DNA of 64,000 bases from Saccopteryx bilineata. Lineage: Eukaryota > Chordata > Mammalia > Chiroptera > Emballonuridae. The stretch lies in contig NC_089495.1 of NCBI RefSeq assembly GCF_036850765.1, positions 201,935,847 to 201,999,846 on the forward strand, in the 5' to 3' direction. The notes beneath the pieces are model-generated. The model ran no database searches. It was not told where the DNA came from and was given only the letters and a program-made list of their open reading frames with translations. Positions 11,701 through 23,700 of the stretch are shown here, one piece after another. Each line of letters begins with the position of its first letter. The first letter of the stretch is position 1. A program made the position numbers and the translations under genes.

Positions 11701-14700
11701 TATCGGGTTTGAAATTTATAGAAAAATAAAACAAAATGACTAAAAAGCACTTTTTAAAAGAGGTTCAACATGCCTTAATTCAGAAAGTGTGAAAATTCAT
11801 CAGGAACTAGTACTTATAAAGAATTAGCATTCTGATTGTAAACTTTTTTTTTTTTACAGAAACAGAGGGATAGACAGGGACAGATAGCGATGAGAAGCAT
11901 CAATCATTAGTTTTTCATTGCGCATTGCGACACCTTAGTTGTTCATTGATAGCTTTCTCATATGTGCCTTGACCGTGGGGCTACAGCAGACCCCTTGCTC
12001 GAGCCAGCGACCTTGGGTCCAAGCTGGTCAGCTTTCCTCAAACCAGATGAGCCCGCGCTCAAGCTGGCGACCTTGGGGTCTTGAACCTGGGTCCTCTGCA
12101 TCCTAGTCCGACAATCTATCCACTGAGCCACTGCCTGGTCAGGCTTAATGTTGGTTAGAGTCGGATTGGGATGCGGCATATAATTGCTGTGCCTGCACAA
12201 CAGCGAGCAGCCTCGTGGCTAGAGCAGAATCTAGAGGGAGGAAAGCTGAGTGGGAGCGGGAGGAGGGGCCTGGGAAAGTAGGCCCCCTGCCAGCCAGCCT
12301 GAGGAACCAGTGGGCCATTTGTGACCCAATACCAACAGTCTGGGCGGTGGGAGACATGAATGGTACCTTTATTATTCTTGTACTTTTCTGGATTGAAATG
12401 TATGGATATAACCCTGGCCAGTTGGCTCAGCGGTAGAGCGTAGGCCTGGCATGCGGGGGACCAGGGTTCGATTCCCGGCCAGGGCACATAGGAGAAGCGC
12501 CCATTTGCTTCTCCACCCCCTCCCCCTCCTTCCTCTCTGTTTCTCTCTTCCCCTCCCGCAGCCAAGGCTCCATTGGAGCAAGGATGGCCCGGGCGCTGGG
12601 GATGGCTCCTTGGCCTCTGCCCCAGGCGCTAGAGTGGCTCTGGTCGCGGCAGAGCGACGCCCCGGAGGGGCAGAGCATCGCCCCTGGTGGGCGTGCCGGG
12701 TGGATCCCGGTCAGGCGCATGCGGGAGTCTGACTGTCTCTCCCCGTTTCCAGCTTCAGAAAAAAAGAAAAAAAAGAAAAAAAAAAAAGAAATGTATGGAT
12801 ATAAAAAAAGCAAATTAGTCCTGGTGGATAGTTCGGTTGGTTAGAGCATCGTCTGGAAGCGTAGAGATTGCGGGTTTGATACCTTGTCAGGGCACATGGA
12901 GGAACAGATCAATGTTCCTGTCTCTTTCTCGCTCTTTGTCTTTCTCTCTCTCTCTCTCTTCCCCTTCCTCTCTCACTAAAATCAATAAATTAAAAAAAAA
13001 TTTTAAAAGAGTAAAATTTTGAAAAAGCGTATTACCAAAAGAGTAACTGAAGGACTACAAGATCACTTCCGTAAACGAGATAAAGGGTAACAACAAAATC
13101 CCTGGCAAGTTTAAATAAGGTCCTGATTTTAGATATTATATTGTGAGAATGTAAGAGAATGTCCTTTTTCTTTTTTAAATATACACTGAAGTATTTAAGG
13201 TATTATAAACATATTAAGTATATGCAACTTTATAAGTACATGCAACTTATTTTCAAACAATTCAGAAAAATACTTTAACTACCTTAAGGCCACAGAACAG
13301 CTAAGTGGGAGGAAAGCAACCTTACCAATCCAGAGAGCCAAGTGCCCATTTCAGAGCTATTCCCCTATCCGACACACAAAGCACTTTCAGTAGTTCCATA
13401 AGCTCCTCAAAGCAACCAACCTCAGTTTAGCAGCAACTTCTGTGCTCAGCCTTAATCTACCTCAGAATGACTACAGTTACGTCAGAAAGCACACCTGACA
13501 ATCTTGGACAAGACCCTATAATTATGCTGCTGCTGCTGCTCTATATCATCTCCAAATGCCCAAGTGCTACTCATTCTTCAAGGCCCCCCAGTGCAAGTAC
13601 CATCTCCTTCCACCCCTGCCTCCAAACCATCAATGTCAGTATCACCTCTCTCCCAAAGTCATGTTCAAATAGCATTTAATGAACACTAAGACCAAGAGTG
13701 CTCACTCTTCTTTGTATACTCAACAGTCAGCAGAGCTCCTGGGCATATACTGAGGGATCAACAAGTGAGTTCTGAGTTCAACTTGCATGTGGCAGGCAAC
13801 TATTACCACTGTCAGTCTTCTCTCCCATAGTTTTATTCTACGTATTTCTCATAACACCACCTATCTTCTCTCTTGTTTTACAGCTACCTGCAGTTTTATT
13901 CATTCTTCTAGACAGAGAGGTCTAGAAGGGCATTGACCAGATGTCTCACTCATCTCTAAACCCTGAAACAATGAATTCTCAACCTATTTTCCACTAGAGC
14001 ATATGGCCAATGGCAGACCATAGACATCACAACTTCCCAAACTACAATGGCCAAACCCCTATGGCCCTCTTACTCAAATGCATGAAAGCCAAAACACTGT
14101 AGCAATACACCAAATCTAACCACATTAATTTAAAAATAAATCATTTGCAAAAACAATTATAGGCCCTGGCCGGTTGGCTCAGTGGTAGAGCGTCGGCCTG
14201 GCGTACGGGGGACCCGGGTTCGATTCCCGGCCAGGGCACATAGGAGAAGCGCCCATTTGCTTCTCCACCCCCCCCCTCCTTCCTCTCTGTCTCTCTCTTC
14301 CCCTCCCGCAGCCAAGGCTCCATTGGAGAAAAGATGGCCCGGGTGCTGGGGATGGCTCCTTGGCCTCTGCCCCAGGCGCTAGAGTGGCTCTGGTCGCAGC
14401 AGAGCGACGCCCTGGAGGGGCAGAGCATCGCCCCTGGTGGGCGTGCGGGATGGATCCTGGTCGGGCCATGCAGGAGTCTGTCTGACTGTCTCTCCCCGTT
14501 TCCAGCTTCAGAAAAATACAAAAATTAAAATTAAAATTAAAAAAAATTAAAATATTAAAAGAAAACAATTATAGACATTACTCTGAAACCTGGTTAATTT
14601 AAAAATAAATCATCTGTAAACTTTTGATATTTTAATAAAAATAACTTCCTATTCATTTTATAACTAACACTACATCAGGACTCCAGAGGTTAGAATTACT

Positions 14701-17700
14701 GATCAGGAATAGCAATTTTCAATCAGTGTGCTGCAAACTCCTTTCCTTTAGCAAGAAAGCAAACAAGGGAGGGGGGAGAAGGAAAAAGAAAGGATGAGAG
14801 ACAGAGACAGGAAGGGAGAGAGATGAGAAGCATCAACTCGTAGCTGAGTCACTTGAGTTGTTCATTGATTGCTCATCATATGTGCCTTGACCAGGGGGCT
14901 CAAGATGAGTCACTGACCCCTTGCTCAAGCCAGCAACCTTGGGTTTCAAGCCAGTAACTTTTGGGCTCACATCAGTGACCCTATGCTCAAGCTGGTGAGC
15001 CTGCACTCAAGCTGACAACCTCGGGGTTTTGAACCTGGGACCTCAACATCCCAGGAAGATGCTCTAGCCACTGTGCCACCACTGGTCAGGCACAAAAAAA
15101 ATTTTTTTCCCTTATTTTCCAAGTGAGAAGAGGGGAGAGAGATTCATGCATGCACCCCCACTGGGATCCACCTAGCAACCCGCATCTGGGGCTATGCCCT
15201 GCCCATCTGGGGCCATGCTCGCAACCAAGCTATTTTTAGTGCCTGAAGCAGAGGCTGCATGGAGCCATCATCACCACCTGCGGCCGATGCACTCAAACTA
15301 ATTGAACATGGTTCCGGGAGGGGGAGAAAGAGAAAGAGACAGGAAAAGGGGAGGTGTGGAGAATCAGATAGCTGCTTCTCCTGTATGCCCTTGACTGGGA
15401 ATCGAACCTGGGACATTCACACACCAGGCTGACACTCTACCACTGAACCAACTAGCCAGGACTGCACAAAAAAATTTTAAAACATGCAATACCTGACTAT
15501 TAAGTCAGGGACACTCACCTCCTTTCCCTTAGATTGTCAAATAAAACAAATTATAACAGCCAACACAACAATAAGCATCTGGTGTGAATAAATCAAAATT
15601 ATACTTTTTTGTCGGATAGGCAAAAAAACATGTTTCTCGGTGTGCAGGAGAATTTTAGTAATTAGATTATATGTGCTATGAGATGAAAAGGTTGAAAATT
15701 GCTGATCTAGACCACATGGCAAAGTGTACCATTTCTAGCAAGTACTTGGTTAAAAAAAACAAAAGTGCTGACTGAGCCTTTACTTCTGTTAGGTTGTGTC
15801 TCACTTATTGTGCGTTTCATGTAGAATATTCACAAATGAGACAGCTTAGAGTAGGGCCTAGCTCTTGTAGGTACTTCCCAAATATTTGTTGACTAAAAGT
15901 GAATGAATGGACAGCAGCCCATTTTCAAAGAGTCCTAGGTTATTTGTGATGGCCAACAGGCTGGGCCCAGTCACAGACAATAATCTGAGATCTCTGAACT
16001 TCTAAGGGCACCTATCCTAATTTCTGTCTTACAGCATAAACAGCTTCCTATCTAAGCATAACAATTTCAACTGCATTCTCCTCTGGCTTTTAAGTCATCA
16101 AAATAAAGAGCTTAGCCTGACCAGGCGGTGGCGCAGTGGATAGAGTGTCCGACTGGGATGCAGAGGACCCGGGTTCAAGACCCCGAGGTCGCGAGCTTGA
16201 GCGCGGGCTCATCTGGTTTGAGCAAAAGCTCACCAGCTTGAACCCAAGGTTGCCAAGGTTGTTGGCTCCAACAAGGGGTTACTCGGTCTGCTGAAGGCCG
16301 GCGGTCAAAGCACATATGAGAAAGCAATCAATGAACAACTAAAGTGTTGCAACGCACAGTGAAAAACTAATGATTGATGCTTCTCATCTCTCTCCATTCC
16401 TGTCTGTCTGTCCCTGTCTATCCCTTTCTCTGACTCACTCTCTATCTCTGTAAAAAAATAAATAAAATTTAAAAATAAAATAAAGAGCTTAGAGCCTACT
16501 TCAAAAGTACAGTAATAAGTCCATGCTGCTTTTCCTCTTTCCAGCATAAGCTCAAGGCAATCTGACCTCTACCATTACTATAAACTCTCTTGGAAAACAG
16601 GCAGTGCTTCAGTTAGCTACAGCGGTTTCAGTATCATTCCCTAGAAAATCCTCTGTGCAACCTTAAAAAGCCAAAAGAAACATAAAATCTTACCATCTTC
16701 CTTTCCCAAGACTCATCTGTCCCACCCTCACTTTATCTTATTTCTACCCTCTACACAAACCAGAGACACAGCTAAACTAACCAACACAAGACAGATGTTG
16801 TATATGTGTGTGTGTCTTTTGGAAAGAGACAGGCCAAGACCCCACAAAATACGTAAACTTTAAAACAGGCTCTGGCTTTAGCCTTTTTTTTTTTTCCTGT
16901 ATTTTTCTGAAGCCAGAAACGGGGAGAGACAGTCAGACAGACTCCCGCATGCGCCCAACCAGGACCCACCCGGCACGCCCACCAGGGGGCGACGCTCTGC
17001 CCACCAGGAGGCGATGCTCTGCCCCTCCGGGGCCTCGCTCTGTTACGACCAGAGCCACTCTAGCGCCTGGGGCAGAGGCCAAGGAGACATCCCCAGCGCC
17101 CGGGCCATCCCTGCTCCAGTGGAGCCTTGGCTGCGGGAGGGGAAGAGAGAGACAGAGAGGAAGGAGAGGGGGAGGGGTGGAGAAGCAGATGGGCGCCTCT
17201 CCTGTGTGCCCTGGCCGAGAATCGAACCTGGGACTTCTGCACGCCAGGCCTACGCTCTACCACTGAGCCAACCGGCCAGGGTCTGGCTTTAGCCTTTAAG
17301 CTAGTCTCCGCACTCATCTCATCTACAAAGCATATTTCCTAGTGGTGTAGGAATAATTCATTGCCAATTTCCAGTGATGTCTAACATAACACCACCTTTA
17401 AGACAACATAATTAAGAGCTTAGCCTGCTGAGTTATAAGGGACATAGCTGTCATCTAGAGCTCTTCCTGCCAAAACATACAACAAAATTCTGAGTTGGTA
17501 TTTCTTCCTCATTTGTACATCAACTCCCCACACATGACAGAAAAGCAGGCAGGGAGGAGAGGATCCCTGCCACTGAGAGGAGGCTCAACAAGAAAAGGGA
17601 GATCATTTGCACCCACAGGACTAAGGTACAACACTCTGACGCAGTGGTACAAAAGACCAACCTAATGGAACCACAGATTATCCAGTAGTACATATCAGAG

Positions 17701-20700
17701 TACTTTCAGTTCACTATTTTTAAAGAGCTGTTCTGCTCTACAGCATTTATATTAACTAGACAGCAACTGATAAGACAAAAGAAAAAGAAAAAGAAGAAAT
17801 CTACCCCCGCTTCAAATTGAAATTATCCAAATAAAAGTATGCAATTCTGTAGATATACAGACATTATGGTGTCAAAGTCTTATAAATGGTGACATTAAAA
17901 ACAAAACTATGGCCTCGGCCAAATTGCTCAGTGGATGAAGCATCAGCCCTGCGTGCAGATGTCCCAGGCTCGATCCCTGGTCAGTGCACACATGGAAATG
18001 ACCATCTGCTTCTCTTCTCTCCCTCTCCCTCTCCCCCTTCTCTCTTTCTCTTCCCCCTCACAGTTAGTGGCTCAACTGGTTCAAGCATTGGCCCCAGGTG
18101 CTGAGGATAGCTCTGTACTTGAGCATCGGCCCCAGATGGGGGTTGCCAGGTGAATCCTGGTCAGGATGTGTGTGAGAGTCTGTCTTTCTCCCCTTCTCTT
18201 ACTTAAAAAAAAAAAAGGAAAAAAGAAAAAGAAGGAAAATGAAAATAAATATATATCCAGTTAATCTAAAAAATAGGAAAGGAAGGAAAAACAAAACACA
18301 AAGAGGATAGACAGAGAACAAAAAGCAAACAGTAGACGTAAAAAAGCAACCACATCAATAATTACACTTAATGTATGTAGAGTAAACATTGCAGTTAAAA
18401 GCAAAACCTAACTATATCCTATCTATAAAAGACAGAAAGTGCATGATATACCATGCATACAGTAAGTAAAAGAAAGCTGGAGCACCTGCACTAATATCAG
18501 ATAAAGTAGACTTCAAGTCAAATATTATCAAAGACAAAATGATATTTCATTTTATAAAGGGGGAAATTCATTAGGAAGATGTTACAATTATAAAGCCATA
18601 TGCACCTAATAACAGAACTTCAAAATACATAAGGCAAAAATGACAATTAAAAGGAGAAACATATAAATCCACAATCATGGTTAAGAAATTTTTAATACTC
18701 CTCTCTTGGTAACTGATAGAACTAAACAAACAAACAAAAAAATCAGTGGATATATTGGAAAAATACCATCAACTACCCTGACCTAATTAACAGATACAGA
18801 ACAGATAAACAATGACAAAATACACATTTTTTTTTGAGTGCACATGAAACAATTCACCAAGACAGATCATAAGCTGGGCCATAAAATAAGTCTTGAACAA
18901 TTTTAAAAGATTAAAATTGGACAAAGTACATTCTCTGACCATAATGAAATTACAATAGAAATCATTAACAGCAAGGTATCTTCAAAAACACCAATACTGC
19001 CTGACCAGGCGGTGGCGCAGAGGATAGAGCCTTGGACTGGGATGCCGAGGACCCAGGTTCAAGACCCCAAGGTCACCAGCTTGAGCGCAGGCTCCTTTGG
19101 TTTGAGCAAAGCTCACAAGCTTAGACCCAAGGTCGCTGGCTTAAGCAAGGGGTCACTCGGTCTGCTGAAGGCCCGCAGTCAAGGCACATATGAGAAAGCA
19201 ATCAATGAACAACTACGGTGTCACAATGCGCAATGAGAAACTAATGATTGATGCTTCTCATCTCTCCGTTCCTGTCTGTCTGTCCCTGTCTATCCCTCTC
19301 TCTGACTCTTTCTCTGTTTCTGTAAAAAATAAATAAATAGCCTGACCTGTGGTGGCGCAGTGGATAAAGTGTCGACCTGGAAATACTGAGGTTGCCAGTT
19401 CGAAACCCTGGGCTTGCCTGGTCAAGGCACATATGGGAGTTGATGCTTCCAGCTCCTCCCCACCTTCTCTCTCTGTCTCTCTCTCCTCTCTCTTTCCCTC
19501 TCTGTCTCTCTCTCTCCCTTTCTCTCTCCTCTCTAAAATGAATAAAAATAACTAAATAAAAAATACCAATACTTAGAAATAAAATACACATCCTAAGGAA
19601 CCCATGATCATAAATAAGTCACAAGATAATTGCACTAAATGGAAATAAAAACAGAATATATCAAACTTTGTAGGACATAGCTAAAGCAGTGTTTAGTGGA
19701 AAATTTATAACTTTAAATGCTCATACTGAAAAAGAAGAAACATCTAAAATCAATGACCTAAGTTTCTAGAAAAATTTAAAGAAAGGAAACAATTAAGGTC
19801 AAAACAAATTAATGACACTTTAAAAAAACAAATATTAAAAAATAATAGGTTGGTTCTTTGAAACTATCAAACTAAATAGATAAATCCCTAGTCATACCAA
19901 TGAAGAAAAGAGAAAACACAAATTAGCAAAATGAGAAATGAAAAGGGAAATATATTAAAATATATTAAATATATATTAAAATAAGGAAATATTAAAAGGT
20001 GAAAAAACATCATTATAAAAATCCATTATTTATAGTTCACAATCAAAAATATATACTAGAAGAGAATTATGTTAACTCTAAATATGCACCTGCCACAGTA
20101 GAAATCTCTTGTATTTCAGCAAGGAGAGAAGCCGGTTCTGTTTTCATGGTGTTTTCTCCCACTGACTTGCAGTTCAACTCCAAGCCAGTAGCCCCCAATC
20201 CATCCCCCAGGGAGTGGCAAGTTAGTGTGGATGAGAGCTGGTCACCTTCCAAAGGAGATTTCAACTGACCTATAAGAAAAAAAGCAAGCTTGAAAAACAT
20301 ATACATGCATATAGTCTGGGTACCATAGTACCTCACCAAACTAAGAAAGCCAGGAACTTTTTAAAGGAGGCCATTCATCTCACAGCATAAGAGAACTTAT
20401 TTGGCCCTGGCCGTTGGCTCTGTGGAGAGACCCATAGGCCCAGTGTATGGACATCCCGGGTTCAACTCCTGGTCAGAGCTCACAGGAGAGGCAACCATCT
20501 GCTTTTCTCTCCCTCCTTCTCTCCCTTCTCACTCTTCCTCTCCCGAAGCCAGTGGCTCAACTGGTTTGAGTGCACCCCTGGGTGTTGAGGATAGCTCAGC
20601 TGATCTGAGCACGTCAGCCTCAGGGGTTAAGGATAACTCCATACTGGCAGAAGCACTGGCAGAAGACAGGGTTGCTAGCTGAATCCTGGTCAGGCTGCAG

Positions 20701-23700
20701 GCAGGAGTCTGTCTCACTATCTGCCCTCCTCTCGCTTAAAAAAAAAAAGAGGCCCTGGTTGGTTGGCTCAGCGGTAGAGCGTTGGCCCAGTGTGTGGAAG
20801 TCCCGAGTTTGATTCCTGGTCAGGGCACATAGGAGAAGCGCCCATCTGCTTCTCCACCCGTCCCCTTCTCCTTCTTCTCTCTTTCTCTTCCCCTCCTGTA
20901 GCCAAGGCTGCAATGAAGCAAAGTTGGCCCAGGCACTGAGGATGGTTCCATGGCCTCCGCGTCAGGCGCTAGAATGGCTCTGGCCACAACGAAGCAATGT
21001 CCCAGATGGGCCGACATCGTCCCCTGGTGGGCATGCCTGGTGGATCCTGGTCAGGCGCATGCGGGAGTCTGTCTGACTGCCCCCCTGCTTCTAACTTTGG
21101 AAAAATACAAAAACAAAAAAAACAACAAAAAAAAAGAATGTGTGTGTGTGTGTGTTCATAGATTCTAGCATATACAGCACATATAGCATATCAAAGAAAG
21201 AGGCTAATAAGAGGCTACAGGCTCTCTCTCTTTCTCTCTTTCATCTATAACCTACTAGTATTAAATGCAAAGGGCCAGCCTCCTTGCCACTGATGTGGGA
21301 CTAATTTTGGGATACAACTTAGGCGCAGTGCTTCCTCGTACAATGAGGCAGACATCAGTTTTCAGCTGAGCACGGGAATAGTTTAGCTCCCGTTTCTCCC
21401 ATGCCCTTCATGCCCTTCTCCTGAGAGCACTCCCCCAAATAAACTGGTAGAGCAAGAACTCCTGTCTCCGGCTCTGCTCCTACAGCACCCAACTGAAGAT
21501 ACCACACATTTTATACATGAAATTAAGTTGTTTTGTGAGAAGACTCCAATGCTTCTAGGCCTTGACTGGCTCTTAAATCTGCAAACACAGCTGACCCCTA
21601 AAACACCTCCCAAACAAAACATGGTTCCTAGAGGTTTCTCCCACCCTTAATTTCCTATGTGCTCCTGAGTCACTTGCTCATCCTTTTTCACCTGGACCTC
21701 TGCTGTCAGACTGCCAAACTGACTTCTGTATCCTTTTTGACACTTCTAATCCATTACGTTGTCTTTCCAGTACACTGAACTACACTGCAGCTTTCAGCTT
21801 CTTCATACAGGCTTTATTTTTTCTTAGTGTTCCGTCGAGGGTGCAGCCTGCCTCACACACCTGTCTTAATCTCTCGGGAAATGTGGGGTGGGAACGAGGG
21901 AGATGAGGTAGCGTTTTGTTTTGTTCTGGTGAAGGGTAAGGAAACAGAGAACAAGGGAATAGATCTTCCATGATCACTTTCAGGAAAAGTTACAAAATAC
22001 TGGAGAGCAGCAGGGACCACTCTCATCGTGTGTCACCAGACCCCCAACTCTTGCAGCATTAAGCTAAGGATAGAGGGAGCTAAAACCTGCAGAAGTCGGC
22101 GAGCAGTGAATGCCATGAGGAGTCAGCAGCAGAAGGCTGCACTTAAATGCAGGATGCTTTGTGGGTGAGAAAAGTGGCATTTACTATTTCCCAACTGTTT
22201 ACCTGCACAGAACCAAACTATTAAGATTTTATCTGGGCCCTGGCCGGTTGGCTCAGCGGTGGAGCGTCGGCCTGGCGTAGCGAGGGACCCGGGTTCGATT
22301 CTCAGCCAGGGCACATGGGAGAGGCACCCATTTGCTTCTCCACCACCCCCCTCCTTCCTCTCTGTCTCTCTCTTCCCCTCCCGCAGCCAGGGCTCCATTG
22401 GAGCAGGGATGGCCCGGGTGCTAGGGATGGCTCCTTGACCTCTGCCCCAGGCACTGGAGTGGCTCTGGTCGTGGCAGGGCGACGCCCCAGAGGGGCAGAG
22501 CGTCGCCCCTGGTGGGCGTGCCGGGTGGATCCCGGTCGGGCACATGCGGGAGTCTGTCTGTCTGTCTCTCCCCATTTCCAGCTTCAGAAAAATACAAAAA
22601 AAAAAGATTTTATCTGCTCTCATTTTTTCAATTACTTGTGGGAAATTTATTTAGAAAACAAAGAGAACAGTATTATCTTTTCTAGTTAAATAGATAAAAA
22701 CCTCTAAAAATTAGTAAGCGAATAAAATGAAGTAGAGAACAAAAAAATGGCTCAAGTGAAGGGAGGGTTTTCAGATGCATTAACAAAAGAGCACAGACGC
22801 CCTGGCCGGTTGGCTCAGCGGTAGAGCGTCAGCCTGGCGTGAAGGAGTCCCGGGTTCCATTCCCGGCCAGGGTACACAGGAGAAGTGCCCATCTGCTTCT
22901 CCACCCCTCCCCCTCTCCCTCTCCTTACTCTCTGTCTCTCTCTTCCCCTCCCGCAGCCAAGGCTCCATTGGAGCAAAGATGGCCCGGGTGCTGGGGATGG
23001 CTCTGTGGCTTCTGCCTCAGGCACTAGAATGGCTCTGGATGCAACAGAGTGACGCCCCAGATGGGCAGAGCATCGCCCCCTGGTGGGCACGCCGGGTGGA
23101 TCCCGGTCGGGCGCATGCGGGAGTCTGTCTGACTGCTTCCCCGTTTTCAGCTTCAAAAAAATGAAAAAAAAAAAAAAAAGAGCACAGGCACTATAATGAG
23201 AAGCCACCAGGAAGACGAGGGCAGGGCTCTTCACACACTGGGTGTCCAACCCAGTAGTATTTAGACATACATGAGCAAAACTAATCTCAAAAATTTTGTC
23301 TGCTGAATCATCAATGAACAATACGTTATAAAAACACACTGCAACCCATTCTATAACTTGATTTCAAGACCATCTGAAACTTGTGGAAGGCAGTACACAA
23401 AGATTAGGATTGGTTCTCCCTTAGACCGGCATCAGGTTGGCAATAAAATTCCAAAACAGACTTCGACTCACCGTCTTCAGATTCCTTGGCACTGGATGAT
23501 GTGTTTTGCAAAGAATCAGTGTTAACTGTATCAACCATATCCGATACAACCAAGTCAGGATCTAAGATTTCGTGGGTCCCATTTGTGGACAGCCTGGACG
23601 ACCGTCTCCTCGATAAGTCTTTGTCAGTGCTTTCCGGGTAGTTTTTCGACTTCTCCTGGGCTATGAACCATTAAGAAGATGGTAGTCAAGAGACTAGAAG

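Larger units (their letters stand above)
14710..15704 (+). mobile_element. hAT-like element, family 5, interrupted copy
   Basis: The left end AGCAATTTTCAATC mirrors the right end GGTTGAAAATTGCTG, giving terminal inverted repeats. Two minus-strand SINEs (14776-15091 and 15112-15463) occupy the middle. Flanks ATCAGGAA and ATCTAGAC are at best a decayed duplication. Confidence 0.65.
18250..19960 (+). mobile_element. L1 ORF2 fragment interrupted by two SINEs
   Basis: 18250-18993 and 19563-19960 track L1 ORF2: TATAAAGGGGGAAATTCATT, then GGGCCATAAAATAAGTCTTG, then AGCTAAAGCAGTGTTTAGTG, and GGTTGGTTCTTTGAAA. Coordinates run in L1 sense order. Frames are broken by stops, so it is dead and opposite in orientation to PHF20. 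Confidence 0.85.
5914..20089 (-). other. PHF20: PHF20 intron between coding exons 8 and 9
   Basis: A 14.2-kb phase-1 intron and the most repeat-dense part near the zinc-finger exon. Unique-looking stretches are 5914-6850, 7440-7656, 8057-8470, 9700-10100, 10425-10880, 12175-12394, 13286-14149, 15705-16100, 16492-16870 and 17298-17910. 12175-12394 is relatively GC-rich but has no credible ORF or promoter motif. Confidence 0.9.
20270..23471 (-). other. PHF20: PHF20 intron between coding exons 7 and 8
   Basis: A 3.2-kb phase-1 intron with four family A SINEs in the same (plus) orientation. 21155-22222 is unique sequence in which I see no gene, despite short chance ORFs on both strands. Confidence 0.9.

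Noticed and set aside
12175..12394. GC-rich stretch considered as a promoter or CpG island
   Set aside because: Few CpG, only about 200 bp, no coherent core-promoter elements, and it lies in the middle of an intron.
13467..13679. A 70-codon frame with [14 protein letters not shown] considered as a small gene
   Set aside because: No recognisable family, no supporting signals, and it lies in intron sequence.
22815..23339. The longest open frame in the window (174 codons, minus strand)
   Set aside because: Its second half is an antisense family A SINE and the first half has no domain. It is not a PHF20 exon and lacks coding signs.
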